A stretch of DNA of 45,314 nt from an uncultured Oscillospiraceae bacterium (GTDB lineage Bacteria; Bacillota; Clostridia; Oscillospirales; Oscillospiraceae): contig CALXDO010000104.1 of the NCBI GenBank assembly GCA_944387075.1, positions 1-45,314 of the forward strand, in the 5' to 3' direction. Made by a program: the position numbers and the translations under genes. This document shows, in pieces, positions 21,877-28,658 of this stretch. The stretch's first letter is position 1. Each line of letters starts with the position of its first letter. Below the pieces are notes generated by a model. That model was given only the letters and a program-made list of their open reading frames with translations, was not told where the DNA came from and made no database searches.

Positions 21877-23973
21877 TTAGTGCACGTCCAGCACATCGGT
21901 ACCGTGCTCCACCTGGCCGTCTTTCAGCAGCTGACAAGTGGAGAAGTCGTCCACATTGCCCACTACCACGGGGGTAATGGTGCGGTAGCCCGCCTCCTGG
22001 ATGGCCTTGCGGTCCATGGTGCCGATGAGGTCACCACGCTTGACCTTGTCGCCCTGCCGGATGGTGAGCATAAAGGGCTTGCCATGGAGCTGCACGGTGT
22101 CCAGCCCCATGTGCACCAGCACCTCCAGGCCGCCGTCGGTCTGGATGGTAAAGGCGTGCTTGGTGTCAAAGACCATGGTCACCTCGCCGTCGGCGGGGGC
22201 GTACACCTTGTCCTCCTGGGGCTCCACGGCGAAGCCGTCACCCACCATCTTCTCGGAGAACACGCCGTCGCCCACCTCAGTGACGGGGATGACCTTGCCG
22301 GTGAAGGGGCTGGCCACCACGCCGCCCTTGGTCTCCGCCACAGGCTGGGCCTGGGTCTGTACCTGCGGCTGAGCCTCGGCGTGATTGGAGGCCAGATAGG
22401 TCTCCAGGTTGGAGCGGATCACGGACACCCGGGGGCCGTATACCACCTGGACGCCCTTACCGGCCGTAATGACGCCGGAGGCTCCGGTGGCCTTGAGTAC
22501 GGCCTGGTCCACCTTGGCCCCGTCCTTGACGGTGCAGCGCAGACGGGTGATGCAGCAGTCCACGTCGGAGATGTTGTCCTTGCCGCCCAGACCGCGGACG
22601 ATCTCGGCGCTCAAAGCATCGTCGCCGCCGCCCTGTGTGTTGTCTCCGCCCTTCTTCTGGGCGTCCACATCCTGGCGGGTGTAGAGCTTGATCTCACCGG
22701 CGTTCTCTTCACGGCCGGGGGTCATATAGTTGAACTTGCGAATCATAAAGGAGAACACCAGATAGTAGAGCACGAAGTAGACCACGCCCACAATGACCAC
22801 CCAAATCCAGTTGGTCTTGGCGTTGCCCTGCATAATGCCGAACAGGGTCAGGTCGATGAGACCGCCGGAGAAGGTCATACCCACGCCCACGTTGAAGATG
22901 TGCATGAGCATGTAGGCAGCACCGGCAAACACACAGTGCACCACATACATGGCGGGAGCCACAAAGAGGAAGGTGAACTCCAGAGGCTCGGTGATACCGG
23001 TAATCATGGAGGTGAGGGCGGCAGAGAGCAGCAGACCGCCCACCACCTTGCGGTTTTCCTTGCGGGCGCAGCGGTACATGGCCAGAGCGGCGCCGGGCAG
23101 ACCAAAGATCATCAGGGGGAACTTGCCGCTCATAAAGCGGGTGGCGGCCACGGAGAAGTGCTCAATGCCGGGGGTGGCCAGCTCGGCAAAGAAGATGTTC
23201 TGGGCACCCTCCACCATGTGGCCGCCCACCATGGCAGTGCCGCCCACGGCGGTCTGCCAGAAGGGGATGTAGAACACATGGTGCAGGCCGAAGGGGATGA
23301 GGGCACGCTCGATGAAGCCGTACAGCCAGGTGCCGCCGTAACCGCTGGCCAGCACGAAGCTGCCCAGGTGGTTGATGCCGGTCTGGATGGTGGGCCAGAT
23401 GTAATACATGGCGATGCCCACCACCAGGTAGGTGGCGGCAGAGATGATGGGCACAAACCGGGTGCCGCTGAAGAAGGACAGCACCTGGGGCAGTTGAATC
23501 TTATAGAACCGGTTGTGGAGGGCCGCCACGCCCAGGCCCACCATAATGCCGCCGAACACGCCCATTTGCAGGGAATTCAGGCCCACCACGGTGGTGGTGG
23601 CACCGGACAGCTCGGGGGCGCCGAAGGCGTTAATCATGGCCCCGATGGTGGCGTGCATGACGAAGAAGGCGATGGCCGCGGACAGGGCCGCCACTTCCTT
23701 CTCCTGCTTGGCCATGCCAATGGCCACGCCCATGGCGAAGATGAGGGGCAGGTTGTCAAAGACCACCGAACCGGCGGCGTTGAGCACCTGCAAAATGGCG
23801 TAGATGAAGGTGCCGGGGCCCATAATACCCATCAGGCCGTAGGTCTCCAGCATGGTGGTGTTGGTAAAAGAGCCGCCAATGCCCAAAAACAGACCTGCCA
23901 CGGGCAAAATGGCGATGGGGAGCATAAAGGAGCGGCCCACCCGCTGCAATACGCCAAATACTTTGTCTTTCAT
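21877..23973 (-). CDS. PTS transporter, glucose/N-acetylglucosamine type, EIICBA
   Basis: A 698-residue three-domain permease that imports and phosphorylates a hexose. EIIC (1-430) starts VLQRVGRSFMLPIAILPVAG and has about ten helices and the GITEPLEFTFLF signature. EIIB (440-530) carries the phosphocysteine Cys474 in DCCITRLRC, and EIIA (555-698) has the phosphohistidine His621 in VLVHMGLDTVQLHGK. The domain order C-B-A matches Bacillus PtsG and NagE; sequence alone does not separate glucose from GlcNAc. The ATG has AGGAGG upstream and overlaps the antiterminator stop by one base (TGATG). Control by that antiterminator resembles GlcT-ptsG. GlcNAc import would fit the GH84 enzyme elsewhere in the window, but that is conjecture. 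Confidence 0.92.
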   Translation of the reverse strand: MKDKVFGVLQRVGRSFMLPIAILPVAGLFLGIGGSFTNTTMLETYGLMGIMGPGTFIYAILQVLNAAGSVVFDNLPLIFAMGVAIGMAKQEKEVAALSAAIAFFVMHATIGAMINAFGAPELSGATTTVVGLNSLQMGVFGGIMVGLGVAALHNRFYKIQLPQVLSFFSGTRFVPIISAATYLVVGIAMYYIWPTIQTGINHLGSFVLASGYGGTWLYGFIERALIPFGLHHVFYIPFWQTAVGGTAMVGGHMVEGAQNIFFAELATPGIEHFSVAATRFMSGKFPLMIFGLPGAALAMYRCARKENRKVVGGLLLSAALTSMITGITEPLEFTFLFVAPAMYVVHCVFAGAAYMLMHIFNVGVGMTFSGGLIDLTLFGIMQGNAKTNWIWVVIVGVVYFVLYYLVFSFMIRKFNYMTPGREENAGEIKLYTRQDVDAQKKGGDNTQGGGDDALSAEIVRGLGGKDNISDVDCCITRLRCTVKDGAKVDQAVLKATGASGVITAGKGVQVVYGPRVSVIRSNLETYLASNHAEAQPQVQTQAQPVAETKGGVVASPFTGKVIPVTEVGDGVFSEKMVGDGFAVEPQEDKVYAPADGEVTMVFDTKHAFTIQTDGGLEVLVHMGLDTVQLHGKPFMLTIRQGDKVKRGDLIGTMDRKAIQEAGYRTITPVVVGNVDDFSTCQLLKDGQVEHGTDVLDVH

Positions 23974-24869
23974 CAATGATTCTCCTCCTTGGCTTGACCC
24001 ATGGCCAGGGCCAAGCGTTGTAAATGGACCGTCAAAAAGGTGAGTTCTTCCCCGGGCAAATCCAGGTTAAACACCCTTTTGAGCCGTTCCCGCACCTGAA
24101 GCGCACACTGGAACGCCTGGGGATAGTGCGCTCGGATCATCCCCTGGAATGTGGCATCCTCCTGCTGCTGGGGCTTGGGATGGGACAGACGCTGGCCCAA
24201 GAACTTCAGATGGGTCATGAACCGCTCGTAGTCCAGTCCCTGCTGACAGGGGGCCTCACCGTAATACTCGCTCACCTCTGCCATGATCTCCCGCACCAGT
24301 TCCGTGATACGCACCATGTCCGACATGCGCCCATCCAACTGGGCGTTGACGATGTGCAGGGCGATAAACCCCGCCTCGTCCTCGGGCAGGCGCACCCCCA
24401 GAGCACTCTCGATGATCTCCAGGGCCATCTGCCCCACCTCATACTCCTGGGTGTAGAAGGTCTTGATCTCCCACAGAAGCTGATTGGGATAGTACACCCC
24501 GTTTTTGTGCCGCTGCATGGCAAAGGAAATGTGGTCGGTCAGGGTGATATACACATTCCCGGACAGACGACGTTCCAGCTGCCGCTCGGCACTTTCGATG
24601 ATCTGAGTGCTCACCTCCAGGTATTCCGGAGGCAGCTCCACCATCAGCTGGGTCAGACGTTGGGATTGGCTGTGGTCTTGCAGGGCGTATACCTTTTCCA
24701 CCCGGGAGGGGGCTACCACGTCCCCTGGGGCCTTCTTAAAGCCAATGCCCGGCCCGCGCAGCACCACCTCGTGGCCGCTTCCATCCTTGGCGCAGACAAA
24801 GTTGTTGCCAATGGCCCGGACGATGCGGTAGCCCTTGGGCTGCTGGGGGGATGGCGGGACGTTTTCCAT
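23973..24869 (-). CDS. BglG/LicT-family transcriptional antiterminator
   Basis: A 298-residue regulator. Residues 15-70 are the CAT RNA-binding domain (RIVRAIGNNFVCAKDGSGHE, then VEKVYALQ), followed by two PTS regulation domains with the phosphorylatable histidines: PRD1 in TLTDHISFAMQRH and IALHIVNAQL, PRD2 in ERFMTHLKFLGQRL and LTVHLQRLAL. It binds a ribonucleic antiterminator hairpin in nascent RNA when sugar is available and is switched by PTS phosphorylation. The start at 24869 was chosen for AAGGTGAGG; a GTG three codons earlier is possible. The gene's own leader has a RAT site and terminator, so it controls itself and the PTS gene downstream. Confidence 0.93.
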   Translation of the reverse strand: MENVPPSPQQPKGYRIVRAIGNNFVCAKDGSGHEVVLRGPGIGFKKAPGDVVAPSRVEKVYALQDHSQSQRLTQLMVELPPEYLEVSTQIIESAERQLERRLSGNVYITLTDHISFAMQRHKNGVYYPNQLLWEIKTFYTQEYEVGQMALEIIESALGVRLPEDEAGFIALHIVNAQLDGRMSDMVRITELVREIMAEVSEYYGEAPCQQGLDYERFMTHLKFLGQRLSHPKPQQQEDATFQGMIRAHYPQAFQCALQVRERLKRVFNLDLPGEELTFLTVHLQRLALAMGQAKEENH

Positions 24870-24889
24870 GTACCTCACCTTCTCTCAAG

Positions 24890-24979
24890 AAAAATAAAAA
24901 GACCAAACCAAACAGTGCCACATATTCGTTCCTCACTGCATCGGTTTGATCTTGCCTGCTTGACCAGTCACAAGTCCTT
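24890..24979 (-). promoter_or_regulatory. RAT antiterminator site overlapping an intrinsic terminator
   Basis: On the minus strand, a RAT-like element with GGACTTGTGACTGG, CAAGCAGGCAAGA and TCAAACC spans 24979-24943. Its last bases are also the 5' arm of a terminator: TCAAACCG...CAGTG pairs with CACTG...GGTTTGG(T) (arms 24933-24951 and 24901-24919), ending in TTTTTATTTTT (24890-24900). Binding of the LicT-type protein to the RAT would block the terminator. Confidence 0.85.
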
Positions 24980-24997
24980 GTGAAATTGTCCACAGTG

Positions 24998-25026
24998 AGA
25001 ATATCGCATTGTACCAGTATTGTCAA
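24998..25026 (-). promoter_or_regulatory. Promoter of the antiterminator-PTS operon
   Basis: Minus strand: TTGACA (25021-25026), 17 bp, TATTCT (24998-25003). Transcription would start about 12 bases before the RAT. Confidence 0.75.
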
Positions 25027-25090
25027 GAAGAGAACCTCTTAATCCCTCATTTTCGTGGGATCGCACAGATTTAGACGGTCCTTTTTGGCG

Positions 25091-25129
25091 AAAAAACAAA
25101 GGCGCACCTGGGAAGATGCGCCCTTGTTT
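25091..25129 (-). terminator. Terminator of the feo operon
   Basis: Plus-strand A-run AAAAAACAAAGGCGCA, ten-base loop, TGCGCCCTTGTTT. On the minus strand the hairpin is followed by TTTTTT. Confidence 0.8.
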
Positions 25130-25130
25130 C

Positions 25131-25265
25131 TTACTTTTTGCACTGGGAGCAGTCCCCGGAACAGCCGGAGCACTGCCCTTTGAGCTGGCGGCGGATGGTG
25201 CGCACCAAGTACCACACCGCCCACACCGCCAGCAGAGCAATCAAGGCATAAATCACATATTTCAT
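25131..25265 (-). CDS. FeoB-associated Cys-rich membrane protein
   Basis: A 44-residue peptide too short for most gene finders: one transmembrane helix (VIYALIALLAVWAVWYLV), a basic stretch (RTIRRQLKG), then a cysteine-rich tail QCSGCSGDCSQCKK with four cysteines. This is the layout of the FeoB-associated Cys-rich membrane protein family, which occurs directly downstream of feoB in Firmicutes and is thought to assist ferrous iron transport, in a role comparable to FeoC or a metallochaperone. It begins ten bases after the FeoB stop with a GAGG upstream and ends just before the operon terminator, so it is the last gene of the feo transcript. Confidence 0.88.
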   Translation of the reverse strand: MKYVIYALIALLAVWAVWYLVRTIRRQLKGQCSGCSGDCSQCKK

Positions 25266-25275
25266 ATCAGTTTCC

Positions 25276-27693
25276 TCAAAAGATCAACATTCCAACCTGG
25301 AACACCACAAAAGACACCAGCCACGCCGCCGCCAGCTGCCAAAGAATGCTGCGCAGGGTCCACTTCACACTTCCCATCTCCCGCAGCATGGTGGACACCG
25401 CCGCCACGCAGGGGACATAGAGCAGGATGAACACCAAAAAGGCGTAGGCCGCCACAGGGGTATGGAAGGTGTTGGAGAGGGCCGCGGCCACCGTAGATCC
25501 CGCATCCAAGGTGGACACGCCGTAGAGCAGACACAGGGTGGACACCACTGCCTCTTTGGCCACCAGGCCGGTGAGGATGGCCACAGCCGCCTGCCAGGTG
25601 CCAAAGCCCAGTGGGCCAAACAAGGGGGCCAGGATGGAGCCTATGGTGCCCAGCATGGAGCGGCCGGGGTCCTCCACCATGATGAGGCCGTGGGAGGACA
25701 CCCCGAAGTTCTGGAGGAACCACAGCACAACGCTCATGGCCAGAATGAGGGTACCCGCCTTGACCAGGAAGCCCCGCACCCGCTCCCAGACGTGCATCAG
25801 GCAGTTGCGGGCGGTGGGCATGCGGTAGGGGGGCAGCTCCAACACAAAGGCCGCCGGTTCGCCCCGGAACATGGTGTGGCGGAGCAGAATCCCCGACACA
25901 ATGGCACACAGCAGGCCCAAAACATACAAGGAAAAGATGACCAGCCCGGCATGTTTGGGGAAGAACGCCGCAGTCAGCAGGCCGTACACCGGCAGACGGG
26001 CGGAACAGGACATGAACGGCACCAGCATCATGGTCATGCGCCGGTCCTTCTCATTTTCCATGGTACGGGCGCCCATGATGGCGGGGACGGTGCAGCCGAA
26101 CCCCATGAGCATGGGGATAAACGCCTTGCCGGACAGGCCGAAGCGGCGCAGCACCCGGTCCATGATGAACGCAGCCCGGGACATGTAGCCGGAGTCCTCC
26201 AAAAAGGACAAAAAGAGGAACAACAGGGCGATCTGCGGCAGGAACACCAGCACGCCGCCCACACCGGAGAGGATACCGCCCACCAACAGGGAAGTGACCC
26301 AGGGGGCGGTGTCCGCCTGCTCCAGCAGGGTCGTGACCACGCCAGCCAGCCAGTCGTTGAAGAAGTAATCCACTCCATCGGCCAGAATCTGGCCGGGGCC
26401 AAAGATGATACCGAACAGGGCCAGCATCATCACCAGGAACACCGGCACCGCCAGCAGACGGTGGGTGACGATGGCGTCAATCTTGTCCGAGATGGTCATG
26501 GTGCCCAGGGGCTGGCCCCGCTGCACCCCCACCTTCACCACTCGCTGGATGAAGCGATAGCGGGCATCGGCAATGAGGGTCTCCCGGTCGCCAAAGGGGT
26601 AGGCCTGCTCATACTGCTGGGCAATGCGATCCACCTTCCACCGGGTGGCCTCGTCCAGCCCCAGGGCCTTGTCCACCAGTTCGTCCCCCTCAATGAGCTT
26701 GATGGAAGCCCAGTGGGCGGGAATCCCTGCCTGATAGGCCCGATCGTGAATGAGGGCATCCACCTGGTGGTGGATGTAGTGGGTGAACTCGTCATAGAGG
26801 TCGTCCGGCTCTACGGTAAAGCCGGTGTGCATCTGGTGGTGGGCCTCCTCCAGCAGCTTCTGGATGTTCTGCCCTGTGCGGGCGGTAATGGGGATAACAG
26901 GGACCCCCAAGGCCTGGGAAATGCGGGCCAGGTCCAGCTTATCCCCCCGCTTTTCCACCTCATCCATGAAGTTCAACGCAATGACCATGGGCCGCTCCAA
27001 CTCCAGCAGCTGAGCGGTGAGGTAGAGGTTGCGCTCCAGGTTGGTGGCATCCACAATGTTGATGATGGCGTCCGGGTGCTCCCCCACCACAACGTCACGG
27101 GCCACAATCTCCTCCATGGAGTAGGGGGACAGGGAGTAAATACCGGGTAAGTCCACGATGGTCACGTCCCGGCCATCCACCTGAGCCACGCCCTCCTTTT
27201 TCTCCACCGTCACCCCGGGCCAGTTGCCCACATACTGATTGGAGCCGGTGAGGGCGTTGAAGAGGGTGGTTTTGCCGCAGTTGGGGTTGCCCACCAGGGC
27301 AATTTTCATCTCCCGCACGTCGTGGTCGTCCCGCTGCCCCTCGCCGTGCTCCCGGCGGTGGTGTTCGTGGGCCTCACTCATGCGGCGCATCGCCTCCCGG
27401 TCGGGGGTAATGTGGTGGAGCTGAGTGCCGTGGGGCTCCTCCCCAGGGGCGCACAACAGGATGTTGGCGGCATCCTCTTTGCGCAGGGACAGCTCATAAC
27501 CCCGCAAGTTCACCTCAATGGGGTCGCCAAAGGGGGCAATTTTCCGCACCGACACCGTGGTGCCAGGGGTCAGCCCCATATCCACCAGCCGGCGCTTCAC
27601 CGGGCCCCGGGGGTTGTTGATGGCCCGGATGACCCCGGATTGACCCGGCTGTAAGCTTTGCAAAGAGATGGTCTGTTTGGTTTGTTCAGCCAT
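25276..27693 (-). CDS. feoB: Ferrous iron transporter, FeoA-FeoB fusion
   Basis: An 805-residue protein. Residues 8-82 are a FeoA SH3-like domain (PGQSGVIRAINNPRGPVKRR, DMGLTPGTTVSV). A charged histidine-rich linker follows (about 93-129, with HEHHRREH). The FeoB G domain then starts MKIALVGNPNCGKTTLFNAL (G1 135-142; G3 DLPG 181-184) and includes the NFMDEVEKRGD region. The membrane part has the Gate motifs (SGYMSRAAFIMDR, FGCTVPAIMGAR, FMSCSARLPVY) and about nine helices, ending LVSFVVFQVGMLIF. It imports Fe(II) under anaerobic conditions. The start at 27693 has GAGGTG seven bases upstream; an ATG two codons earlier sits too close to that site. Its own promoter is visible at 27729-27757. Confidence 0.93.
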   Translation of the reverse strand: MAEQTKQTISLQSLQPGQSGVIRAINNPRGPVKRRLVDMGLTPGTTVSVRKIAPFGDPIEVNLRGYELSLRKEDAANILLCAPGEEPHGTQLHHITPDREAMRRMSEAHEHHRREHGEGQRDDHDVREMKIALVGNPNCGKTTLFNALTGSNQYVGNWPGVTVEKKEGVAQVDGRDVTIVDLPGIYSLSPYSMEEIVARDVVVGEHPDAIINIVDATNLERNLYLTAQLLELERPMVIALNFMDEVEKRGDKLDLARISQALGVPVIPITARTGQNIQKLLEEAHHQMHTGFTVEPDDLYDEFTHYIHHQVDALIHDRAYQAGIPAHWASIKLIEGDELVDKALGLDEATRWKVDRIAQQYEQAYPFGDRETLIADARYRFIQRVVKVGVQRGQPLGTMTISDKIDAIVTHRLLAVPVFLVMMLALFGIIFGPGQILADGVDYFFNDWLAGVVTTLLEQADTAPWVTSLLVGGILSGVGGVLVFLPQIALLFLFLSFLEDSGYMSRAAFIMDRVLRRFGLSGKAFIPMLMGFGCTVPAIMGARTMENEKDRRMTMMLVPFMSCSARLPVYGLLTAAFFPKHAGLVIFSLYVLGLLCAIVSGILLRHTMFRGEPAAFVLELPPYRMPTARNCLMHVWERVRGFLVKAGTLILAMSVVLWFLQNFGVSSHGLIMVEDPGRSMLGTIGSILAPLFGPLGFGTWQAAVAILTGLVAKEAVVSTLCLLYGVSTLDAGSTVAAALSNTFHTPVAAYAFLVFILLYVPCVAAVSTMLREMGSVKWTLRSILWQLAAAWLVSFVVFQVGMLIF

Positions 27694-27728
27694 TCTCATT
27701 CACCTCGTTTCCTTATGCTAACTGAGGT

Positions 27729-27757
27729 ATTGTACACCTTCTTACCAGGAATTGCAA
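27729..27757 (-). promoter_or_regulatory. Promoter of the feo operon
   Basis: Minus strand: TTGCAA (27752-27757), 17 bp, TACAAT (27729-27734). It lies downstream of the SLOG gene's terminator, so feo is an independent unit. No Fur-type palindrome was recognised with certainty. Confidence 0.65.
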
Positions 27758-27772
27758 TGTGCGGAGTGTACG

Positions 27773-27834
27773 AAAAAAAGACGCTCCCCGCTGGGGGTTC
27801 CCACGTCCGGGCCTACCTTGGGAGAAGCGGCGTC
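27773..27834 (-). terminator. Terminator hairpin after the SLOG gene, related to the 21.7-kb palindrome
   Basis: GACGC (27780-27784) pairs with GCGTC (27830-27834), plus CGCT/AGCG; on the minus strand a run of seven Ts follows (27773-27779). The 19-base stretch beginning GACGCTCCCCGCTGGGGGT differs by one base from 21722-21740. Confidence 0.65.
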
Positions 27835-27873
27835 TCTGCCACCGCCGGGAGTCACCGCAGTACCACCTCTCCA

Positions 27874-28314
27874 CTATAACAGCGTAATTTGAACCAGCCC
27901 TTTTTTCTCCCTTTTCTGCGCATATTCTACCAAATCACGGGTATTTCCACCATGTCTGAGATAGGCAATCAAATAGTCGCTTTCCGTTACTAACTTCCTG
28001 TTAGCTTGGACAATGGCCGCACGCTTCGGAACCGTTTCCATTCCCGGCGGGTAGTATGTTCCGTCATATCCTTTGGGCGTGGGGATAGGTTGGTCGTGGG
28101 GGTGATATGGCAAAAGCAAGTACAGCTTCACTTCCGGGTGTCTCTTTTTAGCTTCCTTTACCGCTCGTACTGCCATACCATCAAACTCGCCATAGTGCCC
28201 CACCGTAAAGCAAGTGACACCGTATTGACAAATATGCTGCTCTACAATCTCTTCCAGCCGTTTTTGCACATCATCCGATATCCTATGGTGTCCAATCAAA
28301 AAACAACTTTTCAT
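27874..28314 (-). CDS. SLOG-superfamily (DUF1273/YpsA-like) protein
   Basis: A 146-residue protein with the Rossmann-like pattern of SLOG-type proteins seen widely in Firmicutes and their phages. It shows a first strand and glycine-histidine turn in MKSCFLIGHHRI, a second strand CFTVGHYGEFDGMAVRAVKE (a GxxGxFD-like phosphate loop), a third strand VKLYLLLPYHP, and a late AYLRHGGNTRDLVEYA segment. The SLOG fold binds nucleotide-derived ligands, and members occur in nucleotide-sensing and defence contexts. A specific function cannot be assigned here. The start at 28314 has an AGGGAA upstream; a longer frame would run into the promoter. It is divergent from a small XRE gene, with a shared palindromic motif between them. 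Confidence 0.7.
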   Translation of the reverse strand: MKSCFLIGHHRISDDVQKRLEEIVEQHICQYGVTCFTVGHYGEFDGMAVRAVKEAKKRHPEVKLYLLLPYHPHDQPIPTPKGYDGTYYPPGMETVPKRAAIVQANRKLVTESDYLIAYLRHGGNTRDLVEYAQKREKKGLVQITLL

Positions 28315-28345
28315 ATTTGTTCCCTTCCCTCGCAAATAATAACCG

Positions 28346-28389
28346 ATATTGGTCAATATGATTGTAGACCGCTTTTGGTTAATATGCAA
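28346..28389 (-). promoter_or_regulatory. Promoter of the SLOG gene with repeated TTGGTYAATAT motif
   Basis: Minus strand: TTGCAT (28384-28389), 17 bp, TACAAT (28361-28366). The palindrome ATATTG-GT-CAATAT (28346-28359) sits just downstream of the -10, and a second copy TTGGTTAATAT (28375-28385) overlaps the -35. It is a plausible operator for the divergent XRE protein. Confidence 0.6.
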
Positions 28390-28409
28390 GGGAAAGGGGT
28401 GTGATCGCC

Positions 28410-28616
28410 ATGATTTCCTACGCCAGACTATGGGATACCATGAGGGAGAAGGGCATCTCCCAATATGCTTTAATTAAAACCTATCACATCAGCCCCGCCC
28501 AGATCACCCGGCTCAAGCGCAATGAAAGTGTCAGCACCCATACCATAGAAGTATTTTGCGAGATTTTGGATTGTCGGGTGGAAGATATTATGGAATATAT
28601 CAAAAATGGGACATAA
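28410..28616 (+). CDS. Small XRE-family regulator (HTH_26 type)
   Basis: A 68-residue single-domain helix-turn-helix protein: YARLWDTMREKGISQYALIK is followed by the recognition region YHISPAQITRLKRNE and ends with the TIEVFCEILDCRVEDIMEY helix. This is the pattern of YozG-like/HTH_26 regulators of about 70 residues. The ATG at 28410 has GGGGTG upstream; a GTG three codons earlier is an alternative. It diverges from the SLOG gene, and the repeated TTGGTYAATAT motif in the gap is a natural candidate for its binding site. A terminator shared with the metal-efflux operon follows the stop. Confidence 0.82.
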   Translation: MISYARLWDTMREKGISQYALIKTYHISPAQITRLKRNESVSTHTIEVFCEILDCRVEDIMEYIKNGT

Positions 28617-28648
28617 AACCGCTTGCGGCATAGCCACAAGCGGTTTTT
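28615..28648. terminator. Bidirectional terminator between XRE gene and efflux operon
   Basis: AAAACCGCTTG, twelve-base loop, CAAGCGGTTTTT; A- and T-runs on opposite sides suit both convergent transcripts. Confidence 0.85.
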
Positions 28649-28658
28649 ATCATCTGTT

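Noticed and set aside
21859..23979. A 706-codon histidine-rich frame opposite the PTS gene
   Set aside because: The PTS EIICBA in the other strand has all family motifs; the His/Gly-rich antisense frame is a shadow.
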